Of a stretch of 5,376 bases of DNA, positions 1 to 5,376 are shown one piece after another; the first letter of the stretch is position 1; each line of letters starts with the position of its first letter. Position numbers and translations under genes: made by a program. The stretch is from positions 1-5,376 of the forward strand of contig JAAEMC010001041.1 of the NCBI GenBank assembly GCA_024225895.1, given 5' to 3'. The notes under the pieces were generated by a model. It was not told where the DNA came from, did not search any database, and saw only the letters and a program-made list of their open reading frames with translations. The DNA is from Desulfobacteraceae bacterium (GTDB lineage Bacteria; Desulfobacterota; Desulfobacteria; Desulfobacterales; Desulfobacteraceae).

Positions 1-49
1 AAGCTTCCCAAGCTTGATGTCGCGAGTTCGAGCCTCGTTACCCGCTCCA
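1..49 (+). tRNA. tRNA-Gly (anticodon CCC), 3' part only
   Basis: This is the 3' two-thirds of a glycine tRNA; the acceptor 5' strand, D-arm and first base of the anticodon stem lie upstream of the window. Bases 1-4 pair with 12-15 around a seven-base loop (5-11) whose middle triplet at 7-9 is CCC, reading GGG glycine codons. A five-base variable loop (17-21) follows. The T-arm has stem 22-26 paired with 34-38 and the loop TTCGAGC at 27-33. The acceptor 3' strand is 39-45, the discriminator is T46, and CCA is encoded at 47-49. U73 with a CCCGC acceptor end is typical of bacterial tRNA-Gly. Glycine identity is firm; the CCC anticodon depends on the loop register, which the four visible stem pairs support. 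Confidence 0.9.
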
Positions 50-87
50 TCTTATAGGTGTAGGATGGCAGATATGTTCCATAAGAT
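49..87 (+). repeat. 7-bp inverted repeat just after the tRNA
   Basis: ATCTTAT at 49-55 is exactly complementary to ATAAGAT at 81-87, with a 25-base loop. After one mismatch, G57 can pair with C79. The left arm begins at the final A of the tRNA CCA. No T-run follows the right arm, so it does not look like a terminator. It could help shape the tRNA 3' trailer or the rimP leader, or be chance. Confidence 0.35.
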
Positions 88-160
88 TGGAGTTAAGAAA
101 TGATCTGATCCTTTATTAAGTGAGTTTGGTGAAGATTTTGTTGTTGTAAGCTGTACTAGG

Positions 161-181
161 AACGGGCATCTGCCCGTTTTT
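161..181 (+). terminator. Intrinsic terminator / possible rimP-operon attenuator
   Basis: AACGGGC (161-167) pairs perfectly with GCCCGTT (172-178) around the four-base loop ATCT, followed by further T residues (179-181), then G and another TATTT. This is a compact rho-independent terminator shape. It lies about 110 bases after the tRNA and 43 bases before the rimP start. It may end the tRNA transcript, attenuate transcription entering rimP-nusA-infB, or both. Terminator-like hairpins directly ahead of rimP are known in other bacteria, and Rfam describes a rimP leader of this kind. Whether this sequence belongs to that family is inference. The U-tract is short, so read-through is plausible. 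Confidence 0.7.
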
Positions 182-214
182 GTATTTGAGGATGGAATAG
201 TTTAAATATGATTT

Positions 215-219
215 GGCGG
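215..219 (+). promoter_or_regulatory. Ribosome binding site supporting the rimP ATG start
   Basis: GGCGG sits five bases before the ATG at 225, a normal Shine-Dalgarno distance though an imperfect match to GGAGG. It overlaps the competing TTG at 213, which has no purine-rich site at a suitable distance; the nearest is GAGGA around 188-192, some 20 bases off. This favours translation from 225. Confidence 0.5.
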
Positions 220-224
220 TAAAA

Positions 225-701
225 ATGGGTGTTGGGAAAACGCAAAATAGAGATGGTCTGGTGGCCAAGATTATAGAAGTGGCCCAGCCTTTATGCCAGG
301 CAGAAAATTTTGAGCTGGTACACTTGGAATGTATTCAAAACAAAATTGAAAGCATTGTAAAGGTATATATTGATAAACCCGGCGGTATTACCGTTGATGA
401 TTGTGTTTATATCAGCCGTCAGCTTGGGGATTTAATTGATGTCACCATTGATGATTTTGGTCGTTATCGACTGGAAGTCTCCTCCCCGGGACCGAAGCGG
501 CCATTAAAGAATAAAGCGGATTATCAACGCTTTAAAGGCCAGAGAGTAAAGATAGAAACTCATGAACCAGTTGACGGCCAAAAAAAGTTTACAGGAGTTC
601 TTGATCAGGTTGATGAGGATTCAATTATCATTGCTTATGATGGCAAGCAGGTTGAAATAAAAGACCTGATAATCAGCAAGGCTACACTTGCAGGTTCATA
701 A
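225..701 (+). CDS. rimP: Ribosome maturation factor RimP
   Basis: RimP (DUF150 family) is a cytoplasmic factor that binds the 30S subunit and helps its assembly. The 158-residue product has the family's usual length and two-domain plan. The N-terminal alpha/beta domain runs to about residue 80, with a VKVYIDKPGGITVDDC-type core. The signature LEVSSPGPKRPL is at residues 83-94, and a C-terminal SH3-like barrel begins near QRFKGQRVKI (101-110). Many homologues read SSPGLDRPL; here the loop is PGPKRPL, so the usual Leu-Asp is Pro-Lys. I chose ATG 225 over an in-frame TTG at 213, which would add four residues, because GGCGG is well placed for the ATG. It is first in the operon, 18 bases before nusA, and downstream of the leader hairpin that may control entry of polymerase. 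Confidence 0.93.
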   Translation: MGVGKTQNRDGLVAKIIEVAQPLCQAENFELVHLECIQNKIESIVKVYIDKPGGITVDDCVYISRQLGDLIDVTIDDFGRYRLEVSSPGPKRPLKNKADYQRFKGQRVKIETHEPVDGQKKFTGVLDQVDEDSIIIAYDGKQVEIKDLIISKATLAGS

Positions 702-719
702 AATGGAGAACGGTAACAC

Positions 720-2120
720 ATGTTTATCTCAGATATTAAGCGGGTTATTGATCAGGTAAGCCGGGAAAAGGGAATTGACTCGGAAATACTGATAACGACC
801 TTAAAAGAAGCCATTATTTCGGCTGCCAGAAAAAAAATTGGCCCCAGAGCAGATATAGAAGTTCATTATGATGATAAAAGTGGTGATGTTGAAGTTTTTC
901 ATTTCAAGGAAGTAGTGGAAACCGTTGAATACCCGGATGGCGAGTTAACCCTTAAAGAAGGGTATGAATACGATCCGGAATGTGAAATTGGAGATAGTTT
1001 AGGCATCCGGATTGATATGGAAGACTTCGGAAGGATTGCTGCCCAGTCTGCCAAACAGGTAATCATTCAGAAGATGAGAGAAGCAGAAAGGAATGCTGTT
1101 TATGAAAATTTCATCCATAAAAAAGGTAAAATTTTAAACGGGATTGTTCAACGGTTTGACAGAGGGAGTATTATTGTAAACCTGGGCCAGGCTGAGGCGG
1201 TTCTAAGACCCAGGGAGCAGATGCCTAAAGAGAATTATAAAAGAGGGGACAGAATCAGGGCCTTCGTGCTGGATGTACTCGAGGAATCAAAAGGAGCACA
1301 GATCATTCTATCCCGTACGCATCCAGCTTTTTTAATGGAGCTTTTTAAAACCGAGGTACCGGAAGTGTCTGAGGGTATTGTAACAATGAGGGGTGCGGCC
1401 AGAGTTCCGGGTGTCAGGGCTAAAATTGCGGTTTCTTCATCAGATTCAGATGTGGATCCGGTTGGTGCATGCGTTGGAATGAAAGGCAACAGGGTTCAAA
1501 ACATTGTCCAGGAATTGCGTGGGGAAAAAATAGATATTGTCCAATGGAACCCGGATATTGCTAAATTTGTTTGCAATGCCCTGTCTCCGGCTGAAATTGT
1601 CCGGGTGATTATCGATGAAGACAATCAGTCCATGGAAGTAATTGTGAATGATGAATATCTCTCCATTGCTATTGGAAAGGGCGGACAAAATGTATCCCTT
1701 GCATGTGAAATTACCGGATGGCATTTGGAAGTGACTAGTGAGGAAGAATACAGCCGTGAAGTAAAGGCCGGGTATGATGATTTGATGAAGCTTTCCAAGG
1801 TGGGTCTGCCCATGGCAGAGGCACTGTTCAAAAGTGGGTACGCCTCGCTTTTGGATATATCCGAAGCGGTTACAGAAGATATTTGTGCAATAATGGAAAT
1901 ATCTGAAGAAGAAGTGGCTGGCTTGATTGAAGAGGCTAAAGTCATTTTGGAAGAAGAGCGCAAGGAAGAAGAGCGCAAGGAAGAAGAGCGCAAGGAAGAA
2001 GAGCGCAAGGAAGAAGAGCGCAAGGAATTAGAAGAAGATAGTCAGAAAGATGATAGCCAGAAAGATGATAGCCAGAAAGATGATAGCCAGAAAGATGAGT
2101 CTGAAACTGAGGAAGAATAA
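720..2120 (+). CDS. nusA: Transcription termination/antitermination factor NusA, with repetitive acidic tail
   Basis: NusA binds RNA polymerase and nascent RNA, modulating pausing, intrinsic and Rho termination, and antitermination. The 466-residue protein shows all core modules. The N-terminal polymerase-binding domain spans about 1-125, starting with the typical FISDIKRVIDQVSREKGID. An S1 RNA-binding domain covers about 135-200. KH1 has the GMKG loop at 253-256 inside VDPVGACVGMKGNRVQ, and KH2 has GKGG at 319-322. One helix-hairpin-helix-type domain lies at about 358-410. It lacks the two acidic repeat domains (AR1, AR2) of E. coli NusA. Instead, residues 411-466 are low complexity: five EEERK pentads (411-435), then four DSQKD pentads (440-459), then ESETEEE. 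The tail is presumably not part of the conserved fold. The start has TGGAGA at 704-709, ten bases upstream. Some bacteria autoregulate this operon through NusA; here that is only inferred. Confidence 0.97.
   Translation: MFISDIKRVIDQVSREKGIDSEILITTLKEAIISAARKKIGPRADIEVHYDDKSGDVEVFHFKEVVETVEYPDGELTLKEGYEYDPECEIGDSLGIRIDMEDFGRIAAQSAKQVIIQKMREAERNAVYENFIHKKGKILNGIVQRFDRGSIIVNLGQAEAVLRPREQMPKENYKRGDRIRAFVLDVLEESKGAQIILSRTHPAFLMELFKTEVPEVSEGIVTMRGAARVPGVRAKIAVSSSDSDVDPVGACVGMKGNRVQNIVQELRGEKIDIVQWNPDIAKFVCNALSPAEIVRVIIDEDNQSMEVIVNDEYLSIAIGKGGQNVSLACEITGWHLEVTSEEEYSREVKAGYDDLMKLSKVGLPMAEALFKSGYASLLDISEAVTEDICAIMEISEEEVAGLIEEAKVILEEERKEEERKEEERKEEERKEEERKELEEDSQKDDSQKDDSQKDDSQKDESETEEE
1949..2027 (+). 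repeat. 15-bp tandem repeat in nusA (EEERK x5)
   Basis: The unit AAGAAGAGCGCAAGG occurs five times without a single difference at 1951-2025; matching bases on both sides extend the periodic tract to about 1949-2027. The unit is a multiple of three, so gain or loss of copies keeps the frame and adds or removes one Glu-Glu-Glu-Arg-Lys pentad. Perfect identity, including at synonymous positions, implies recent expansion or homogenisation. Confidence 0.97.
2037..2096 (+). repeat. 15-bp tandem repeat in nusA (DSQKD x4)
   Basis: Four copies of GATAGCCAGAAAGAT at 2037-2096 are identical except that the first has AGT instead of AGC (both Ser). Each encodes Asp-Ser-Gln-Lys-Asp. The array begins only nine bases after the unrelated EEERK array, and both have the same 15-bp period. 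Copy change would be frame-neutral. Confidence 0.97.
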
Positions 2121-2125
2121 AAACT

Positions 2126-2166
2126 TAATTATCAAACGGTTAGAGTAAATAGCAAAAAGATAATTA
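2126..2166 (+). repeat. AT-rich inverted repeat between nusA and infB
   Basis: TAATTATC (2126-2133) and GATAATTA (2159-2166) are perfectly complementary over eight bases, with a 25-base loop. The right arm ends four bases before the G-run that probably serves as the infB ribosome binding site. No T-run follows, so it is not a terminator. Seven of the eight pairs are A-T and the loop is long, so a stable hairpin is doubtful. It might tune infB translation or be a protein site, or be chance in AT-rich spacer DNA. Confidence 0.45.
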
Positions 2167-2169
2167 TTT

Positions 2170-2174
2170 GGGGG
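2170..2174 (+). promoter_or_regulatory. Unusual G-run ribosome binding site of infB
   Basis: A run of five G lies six bases before the infB ATG at 2181. It is not a canonical GGAGG, but it is the only purine-rich element at the right distance and can pair with the 16S 3' end with some G-U pairs. An out-of-frame ATG at 2176 lies between it and the true start. Confidence 0.4.
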
Positions 2175-2180
2175 CATGGA

Positions 2181-5126
2181 ATGGCGAAGGTCAGAGTATA
2201 CGAGTTAGCAAAAGATCTGAACATGACAAATAGAGCACTTCTTACGAAAATGAAAGAATTGAGCATCGAAGTTAAAAGCCATATGAGCTCTCTTGAAGAC
2301 AGTGATGTCGCAGCGATTAAAAGAAATGTTTTTGGCAAGGACAAAAGGAAGGTTGATGTCAAAGTCAGGCCATCTGTCATCAGAAGGCGGCGCCTGAAAT
2401 CTGACGATGCTGTCCAAGAGGACGATGCTGTTCAAGAGGAAGATGCTGCCCAAGAGGAAGATACTGCCCAAGAGGAAGAGGTCCAGCCAGAAGTTGAAGA
2501 AAAGGTTGTGACCAGAAAAGCGGCTGCCGCAAAAGCGGAAAATGATGAGATGGTTGATACTTCTGAGCCGGAAAAAGGAACAAAAGTAAAAGAAAAAAAG
2601 AAGCCGAAAGAAAAAAAAGCAGCATCTAAAGCAAAGAGAAAAGCCAAGAAAAAGGGCGGTAAAAATGAGGCCCCGGCAAAAATAATTAAGTCTGCAGAAA
2701 AAGTTTCAAAAGAAACGGTTGAAGAAGAAGTGCTTGAAGAAGAAGTGCTTGATAAGAAGGCAGAAGAACCGGAAAAGATCGCGCCTGAAGCATTGCAAAA
2801 AAAGCCGGAAGAGAAGATCGAGGATCCGGGTTCTGAAAAGGTAGAGGCCAAAGAAGATCAAAAAGCTGAGCCAGATGCCAAAGTACCGGAAGTTGAAACG
2901 AAGGATAAAAAGAAAAAGAAAAGAAAGAAAAAGAAATCCATACCTGCCAAGATTGTTAAGATTGCAGATCCTTCAGTGATTGAAAATTTGAAAAAGTCAA
3001 AACCCTTTGAGGAAAAAAAGCGGACACCTTTTAAAAAAGAAGAAGCCGCCGAATCCCCTGTTAAAAGGAAGGTAAAGAAGACCAAAGCCAAAGCCGCTGC
3101 TGAATCCGGAAAGGGGAAAGCTGCTTTCAAGGTGCCTGATATGCCCATACCCGGAGATTCTGACCGGAGTAAATGGAAAAAAGACCGTCGAAAAGATGAG
3201 TTTGTCCCTGAAAAATCAAGCCGGAAAAAGCATCGAAAGAAAAAATCAGTGGTGGAAGGGGACGCCCTCTATCAAGGCGGCCGCGGCCGGAAAAGGCGAG
3301 GGAGAAAAGATACCCGGGCAAGAAAAGGAAAATTTCAAAAAACTCAGATTACAACACCAAAGGCTATAAAGCGGCGTGTTAAAATTGATGAAGCCATTGA
3401 ATTGGCAGAGCTTGCCAAGCGTATGGGAATTAAGGCCAATGAAATGATTGCCAAGCTTATGACCCTCGGTGTTATGGCAACGGTAAATCAGACCATTGAT
3501 TTTGATACTGCGGAATTGGTTGCTGCTGAGTTCGGTTTTGAAGTGGAAAAAGCATCCTTTGAAGAAGAAACACTGATGAGCTTGGAGGATGTGGAATCCG
3601 ATGCAGATAAAATGATTGAAAGAGCACCTGTGGTCACAATTATGGGGCATGTTGACCATGGAAAAACCTCACTTCTGGATGTGATCCGTAAATCTAAAAT
3701 CACCAGCGGTGAAGCCGGCGGCATCACTCAGCATATTGGTGCATACAATGTGGAAACCCCAAATGGCAGGATTGCATTTTTGGATACACCTGGCCATGCA
3801 GCATTTACAGCCATGAGATCCAGAGGAGCCAGTGTAACGGATATCGTTATTCTGGTTGTTGCTGCAGATGATGGCGTTATGCCCCAAACCATTGAGGCAA
3901 TCAATCATTCCAAGGCCGCAGGAGTCCCTGTGGTGGTCGCCGTAAATAAAATGGATAAGGCTGGGGCCGATCCGGACAGAATAATGCGTGAATTATCTGA
4001 ATTAGATCTTCTGGCCGAGGACTGGGGAGGCAGTACCATCTTTGTGAAGGTTTCTGCCAAGGCTCAAACTGGTATTGATGAACTTTTGGAAATGATATTG
4101 CTCCAGTCGGAGGTGTTGGAACTCAAAGCAAACCCGGATAGAAAAGCCACCGGCTATGTGATTGAGTCAAGATTGGATACAGGCCGAGGGGCTGTGGCAA
4201 CGGTTTTGGTAAAACACGGAACCTTGAGGGATGGTGATCCCATCGTTTGCGGGCTTCACTCCGGTCGAATCCGGGCAATGATTGATGATTCCGGTAGCAG
4301 AATCAAGAAAGCAGGCCCAAGCACACCGGCAGAAATAGTTGGTTTGACGGGTGTACCGGATGCGGGTGATGAGTTTATTGCCGTGGCAACAGATAAAGAT
4401 GCCAAGCAGATATCCCAGCACAGGCTCCAAAAACAGCGGGCCAAAGAACTGGCAAAGAAAAGTCGTGCAAATCTCGAGAAGATGTTTGAAAACCTGGGTA
4501 CTGCTGAGGTGAATGAACTCAAACTTATTGTGAAGGCAGACGTTCATGGTTCAATAGAAGCCTTGAATGATTCATTAAACGATTTGGCCAAGGAAGAGGT
4601 TGAGATTAAAATTGTTCACTCTGGCGCTGGAACCATTAATGAATCAGACGTGTCCCTGGCTGCGGTGTCAGATGCCATCATCATTGGATTTAATGTCCGT
4701 CCGACTCCCCAGATCCGAAGATTGGCCAAAGACGAGAACGTGGATATGAGGTTTTATGATATTATTTATGATGTCATTAATGATATTAAAGCAGCTCTGG
4801 ATGGCCTGATGCCATCAACCTTCCACGAGAACATCATCGGTCGGGCAGAGGTCAGAGAGACCTTTGTTGTTCCTAAAATGGGTACCATTGCCGGTTGTGC
4901 CGTCCTTGACGGTAAAATGATCCGTGGCAAGAAAGTACGCCTGTTAAGGGACGGTGTCATAAAATGTGATACTGAGCTTTCGTCTCTGAGACGGTTTAAA
5001 AATGACGCCAAGGAAGTTGAGCAGGGGTTTGAGTGTGGTATCGGTCTTGAAAATTATAATGATATCAAAAGAGATGATGTCATTGAATGCTATGAGATTG
5101 AAGAAAAGAAATACAAGGCTGAGTAA
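2181..5126 (+). CDS. infB: Translation initiation factor IF-2
   Basis: IF2 is the GTPase that delivers initiator fMet-tRNA to the 30S subunit and promotes subunit joining. At 981 residues it is longer than E. coli IF2 (about 890), mainly through the linker. The order is: IF2_N module at 1-50; a Lys/Glu/Ala-rich linker at about 51-395; a second IF2_N-like module at about 397-455; and the G domain with G1 GHVDHGKT (489-496), G2 GGIT (513-516), G3 DTPGH (535-539, containing the catalytic-type His), G4 NKMD (589-592) and G5 SAK (625-627). Beta-barrel domain II (from about 655), domain III and the C-terminal fMet-tRNA-binding barrel follow, ending [13 protein letters not shown]. All GTPase motifs are intact. 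The linker holds an 18-bp repeat, a 15-bp duplication and strongly basic runs such as [10 protein letters not shown]. The gene starts 60 bases after nusA and ends eight bases before rbfA. Confidence 0.97.
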   Translation: MAKVRVYELAKDLNMTNRALLTKMKELSIEVKSHMSSLEDSDVAAIKRNVFGKDKRKVDVKVRPSVIRRRRLKSDDAVQEDDAVQEEDAAQEEDTAQEEEVQPEVEEKVVTRKAAAAKAENDEMVDTSEPEKGTKVKEKKKPKEKKAASKAKRKAKKKGGKNEAPAKIIKSAEKVSKETVEEEVLEEEVLDKKAEEPEKIAPEALQKKPEEKIEDPGSEKVEAKEDQKAEPDAKVPEVETKDKKKKKRKKKKSIPAKIVKIADPSVIENLKKSKPFEEKKRTPFKKEEAAESPVKRKVKKTKAKAAAESGKGKAAFKVPDMPIPGDSDRSKWKKDRRKDEFVPEKSSRKKHRKKKSVVEGDALYQGGRGRKRRGRKDTRARKGKFQKTQITTPKAIKRRVKIDEAIELAELAKRMGIKANEMIAKLMTLGVMATVNQTIDFDTAELVAAEFGFEVEKASFEEETLMSLEDVESDADKMIERAPVVTIMGHVDHGKTSLLDVIRKSKITSGEAGGITQHIGAYNVETPNGRIAFLDTPGHAAFTAMRSRGASVTDIVILVVAADDGVMPQTIEAINHSKAAGVPVVVAVNKMDKAGADPDRIMRELSELDLLAEDWGGSTIFVKVSAKAQTGIDELLEMILLQSEVLELKANPDRKATGYVIESRLDTGRGAVATVLVKHGTLRDGDPIVCGLHSGRIRAMIDDSGSRIKKAGPSTPAEIVGLTGVPDAGDEFIAVATDKDAKQISQHRLQKQRAKELAKKSRANLEKMFENLGTAEVNELKLIVKADVHGSIEALNDSLNDLAKEEVEIKIVHSGAGTINESDVSLAAVSDAIIIGFNVRPTPQIRRLAKDENVDMRFYDIIYDVINDIKAALDGLMPSTFHENIIGRAEVRETFVVPKMGTIAGCAVLDGKMIRGKKVRLLRDGVIKCDTELSSLRRFKNDAKEVEQGFECGIGLENYNDIKRDDVIECYEIEEKKYKAE
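2409..2480 (+). repeat. 18-bp tandem repeat in the infB linker (about 4 copies)
   Basis: Four 18-bp units begin at 2409, 2427, 2445 and 2463, with the core C-AAGAGGA. They encode [18 protein letters not shown] and TAQEEE (IF2 residues 77-100). The copies differ at a few positions, so the array is older or less homogenised than those in nusA. The unit length keeps the frame and lies in the acidic part of the linker just after the first IF2_N module. Confidence 0.93.
2721..2750 (+). repeat. Two perfect 15-bp copies in the infB linker
   Basis: GAAGAAGAAGTGCTT occurs twice in direct succession (2721-2735 and 2736-2750), encoding EEEVL twice at IF2 residues 181-190. It is a frame-neutral exact duplication in the low-complexity linker. 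Confidence 0.92.
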
Positions 5127-5134
5127 ATAAAAAA

Positions 5135-5376
5135 ATGAAACCTTATACAAGAGCGGACCGTGTCAGTGGCAAAATCCAGCATGCCATATCCGAACTGTTA
5201 AATAAAAAGATGCAGGACCCGAGAATTGAAATGGCAACTATCAGTTCTGTTAAATTGACGCCGGATCTTCGGGTTGCCTATGTCTATGTGACCGTATTTG
5301 GCGATGAAAAAAAGATTACAGATACTCTGGCTGGTTTTAAAAAATCCAAGGGATTCATTAAAAAAAGAATTGCGCC
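5135..5376 (+). CDS. rbfA: 30S ribosome-binding factor RbfA, 5' part (cut by window end)
   Basis: RbfA is a small KH-fold protein that binds the 30S subunit near helix 1 of 16S rRNA late in maturation and is linked to cold adaptation in E. coli. Eighty codons are visible and the frame is open to the window end. The family pattern is clear: RADRVSGKIQHAISELL (6-22), the DPRI motif at 28-31, then SSVKLTPDLRVAYVYVTVF (37-55), the expected beta strands. The family is about 120 residues, so roughly one third is missing. A stop codon at 5120-5122 closes this frame upstream, so ATG 5135 is the only start that keeps the N-terminal motif. Spacing from the infB stop is eight A-rich bases with no nearby Shine-Dalgarno sequence; the closest, AAGG at 5114-5117, is 17 bases away. 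Translation may therefore be coupled to infB. No DUF503 gene lies between the two. Confidence 0.93.
   Translation, partial: MKPYTRADRVSGKIQHAISELLNKKMQDPRIEMATISSVKLTPDLRVAYVYVTVFGDEKKITDTLAGFKKSKGFIKKRIA

Noticed and set aside
87..117. Possible sigma-70 promoter, TTGGAG with TTTATT
   Set aside because: The spacing is 19 bases and the -10 match is only four of six, no better than expected by chance in AT-rich DNA.
192..222. Tiny open frames in the rimP leader (ATG at 192, two codons; ATG at 208, four codons)
   Set aside because: They are too short and without well-placed ribosome binding sites. Nothing suggests a leader peptide with diagnostic codons.
213..224. TTG start for rimP, four residues longer
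   Set aside because: There is no Shine-Dalgarno sequence at a usable distance, whereas ATG 225 has GGCGG five bases upstream. It cannot be excluded by sequence alone.
2121..2180. Possible ylxR-like small gene between nusA and infB
   Set aside because: The gap is only 60 bases and contains no open frame of useful length.
2907..2937. 31-base pure purine run that could form a triplex or other unusual DNA
   Set aside because: It is simply the coding sequence of the poly-Lys stretch of the IF2 linker. It has no mirror symmetry beyond what AAA/AAG codons produce.
3276..3290. Fifteen-base all-GC block with a 12-bp palindrome (3278-3289) and a NotI site
   Set aside because: It is explained by consecutive Gly and Arg codons in the conserved basic stretch before the second IF2_N module. 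No repeat or site context surrounds it.
1235..5150. Many reverse-strand open frames of 64-139 codons, for example 1625-2023 and 2432-2851
   Set aside because: They lie antisense to strongly supported nusA and infB. Their Ser/Phe/Leu-rich composition is what purine-rich Lys/Glu codons give in reverse, and they show no recognisable domain.

Overview
The window is a bacterial translation/transcription housekeeping operon, all on the + strand: the 3' part of a tRNA-Gly, a short leader ending in an intrinsic-terminator-like hairpin, then rimP, nusA, infB and the 5' part of rbfA. The DNA is moderately AT-rich. The gene order and the protein style (NusA with a single C-terminal HhH domain, an IF2 with a very long Lys/Glu/Ala linker and two IF2_N modules) suggest a Gram-negative sulfate-reducing deltaproteobacterium of the Desulfobacteraceae/Desulfobacterales type. 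This is an impression from remembered sequences, not a search result.

Layout: 1-49 tRNA-Gly (CCC anticodon), truncated at its 5' side by the window edge. 50-224 is a non-coding leader with a 7-bp inverted repeat next to the tRNA and a strong GC hairpin plus T-run at 161-181. 225-701 is rimP. 720-2120 is nusA, whose last ~55 codons hold two adjacent in-frame 15-bp tandem repeats. 2121-2180 is a 60-nt gap with an AT-rich 8-bp inverted repeat. 2181-5126 is infB, with further short in-frame repeats in its linker. 5135-5376 is rbfA, cut by the window end. No stretch over 300 bases lacks a gene.

The genes act on linked steps. RimP and RbfA mature the 30S subunit, NusA controls elongation, pausing and termination by RNA polymerase, and IF2 places initiator tRNA on the ribosome. 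Gaps of 18, 60 and 8 nt suggest one transcript, with the leader hairpin as a possible attenuator. No ylxR-like or L7Ae-like gene lies between nusA and infB, and no DUF503 gene lies between infB and rbfA, although some bacteria have them there.

I see no new defence, mobile or biosynthetic system. The feature most worth a second look is the pair of nearly perfect 15-bp minisatellites in the nusA C-terminus, echoed by 18-bp and 15-bp repeats in the infB linker.
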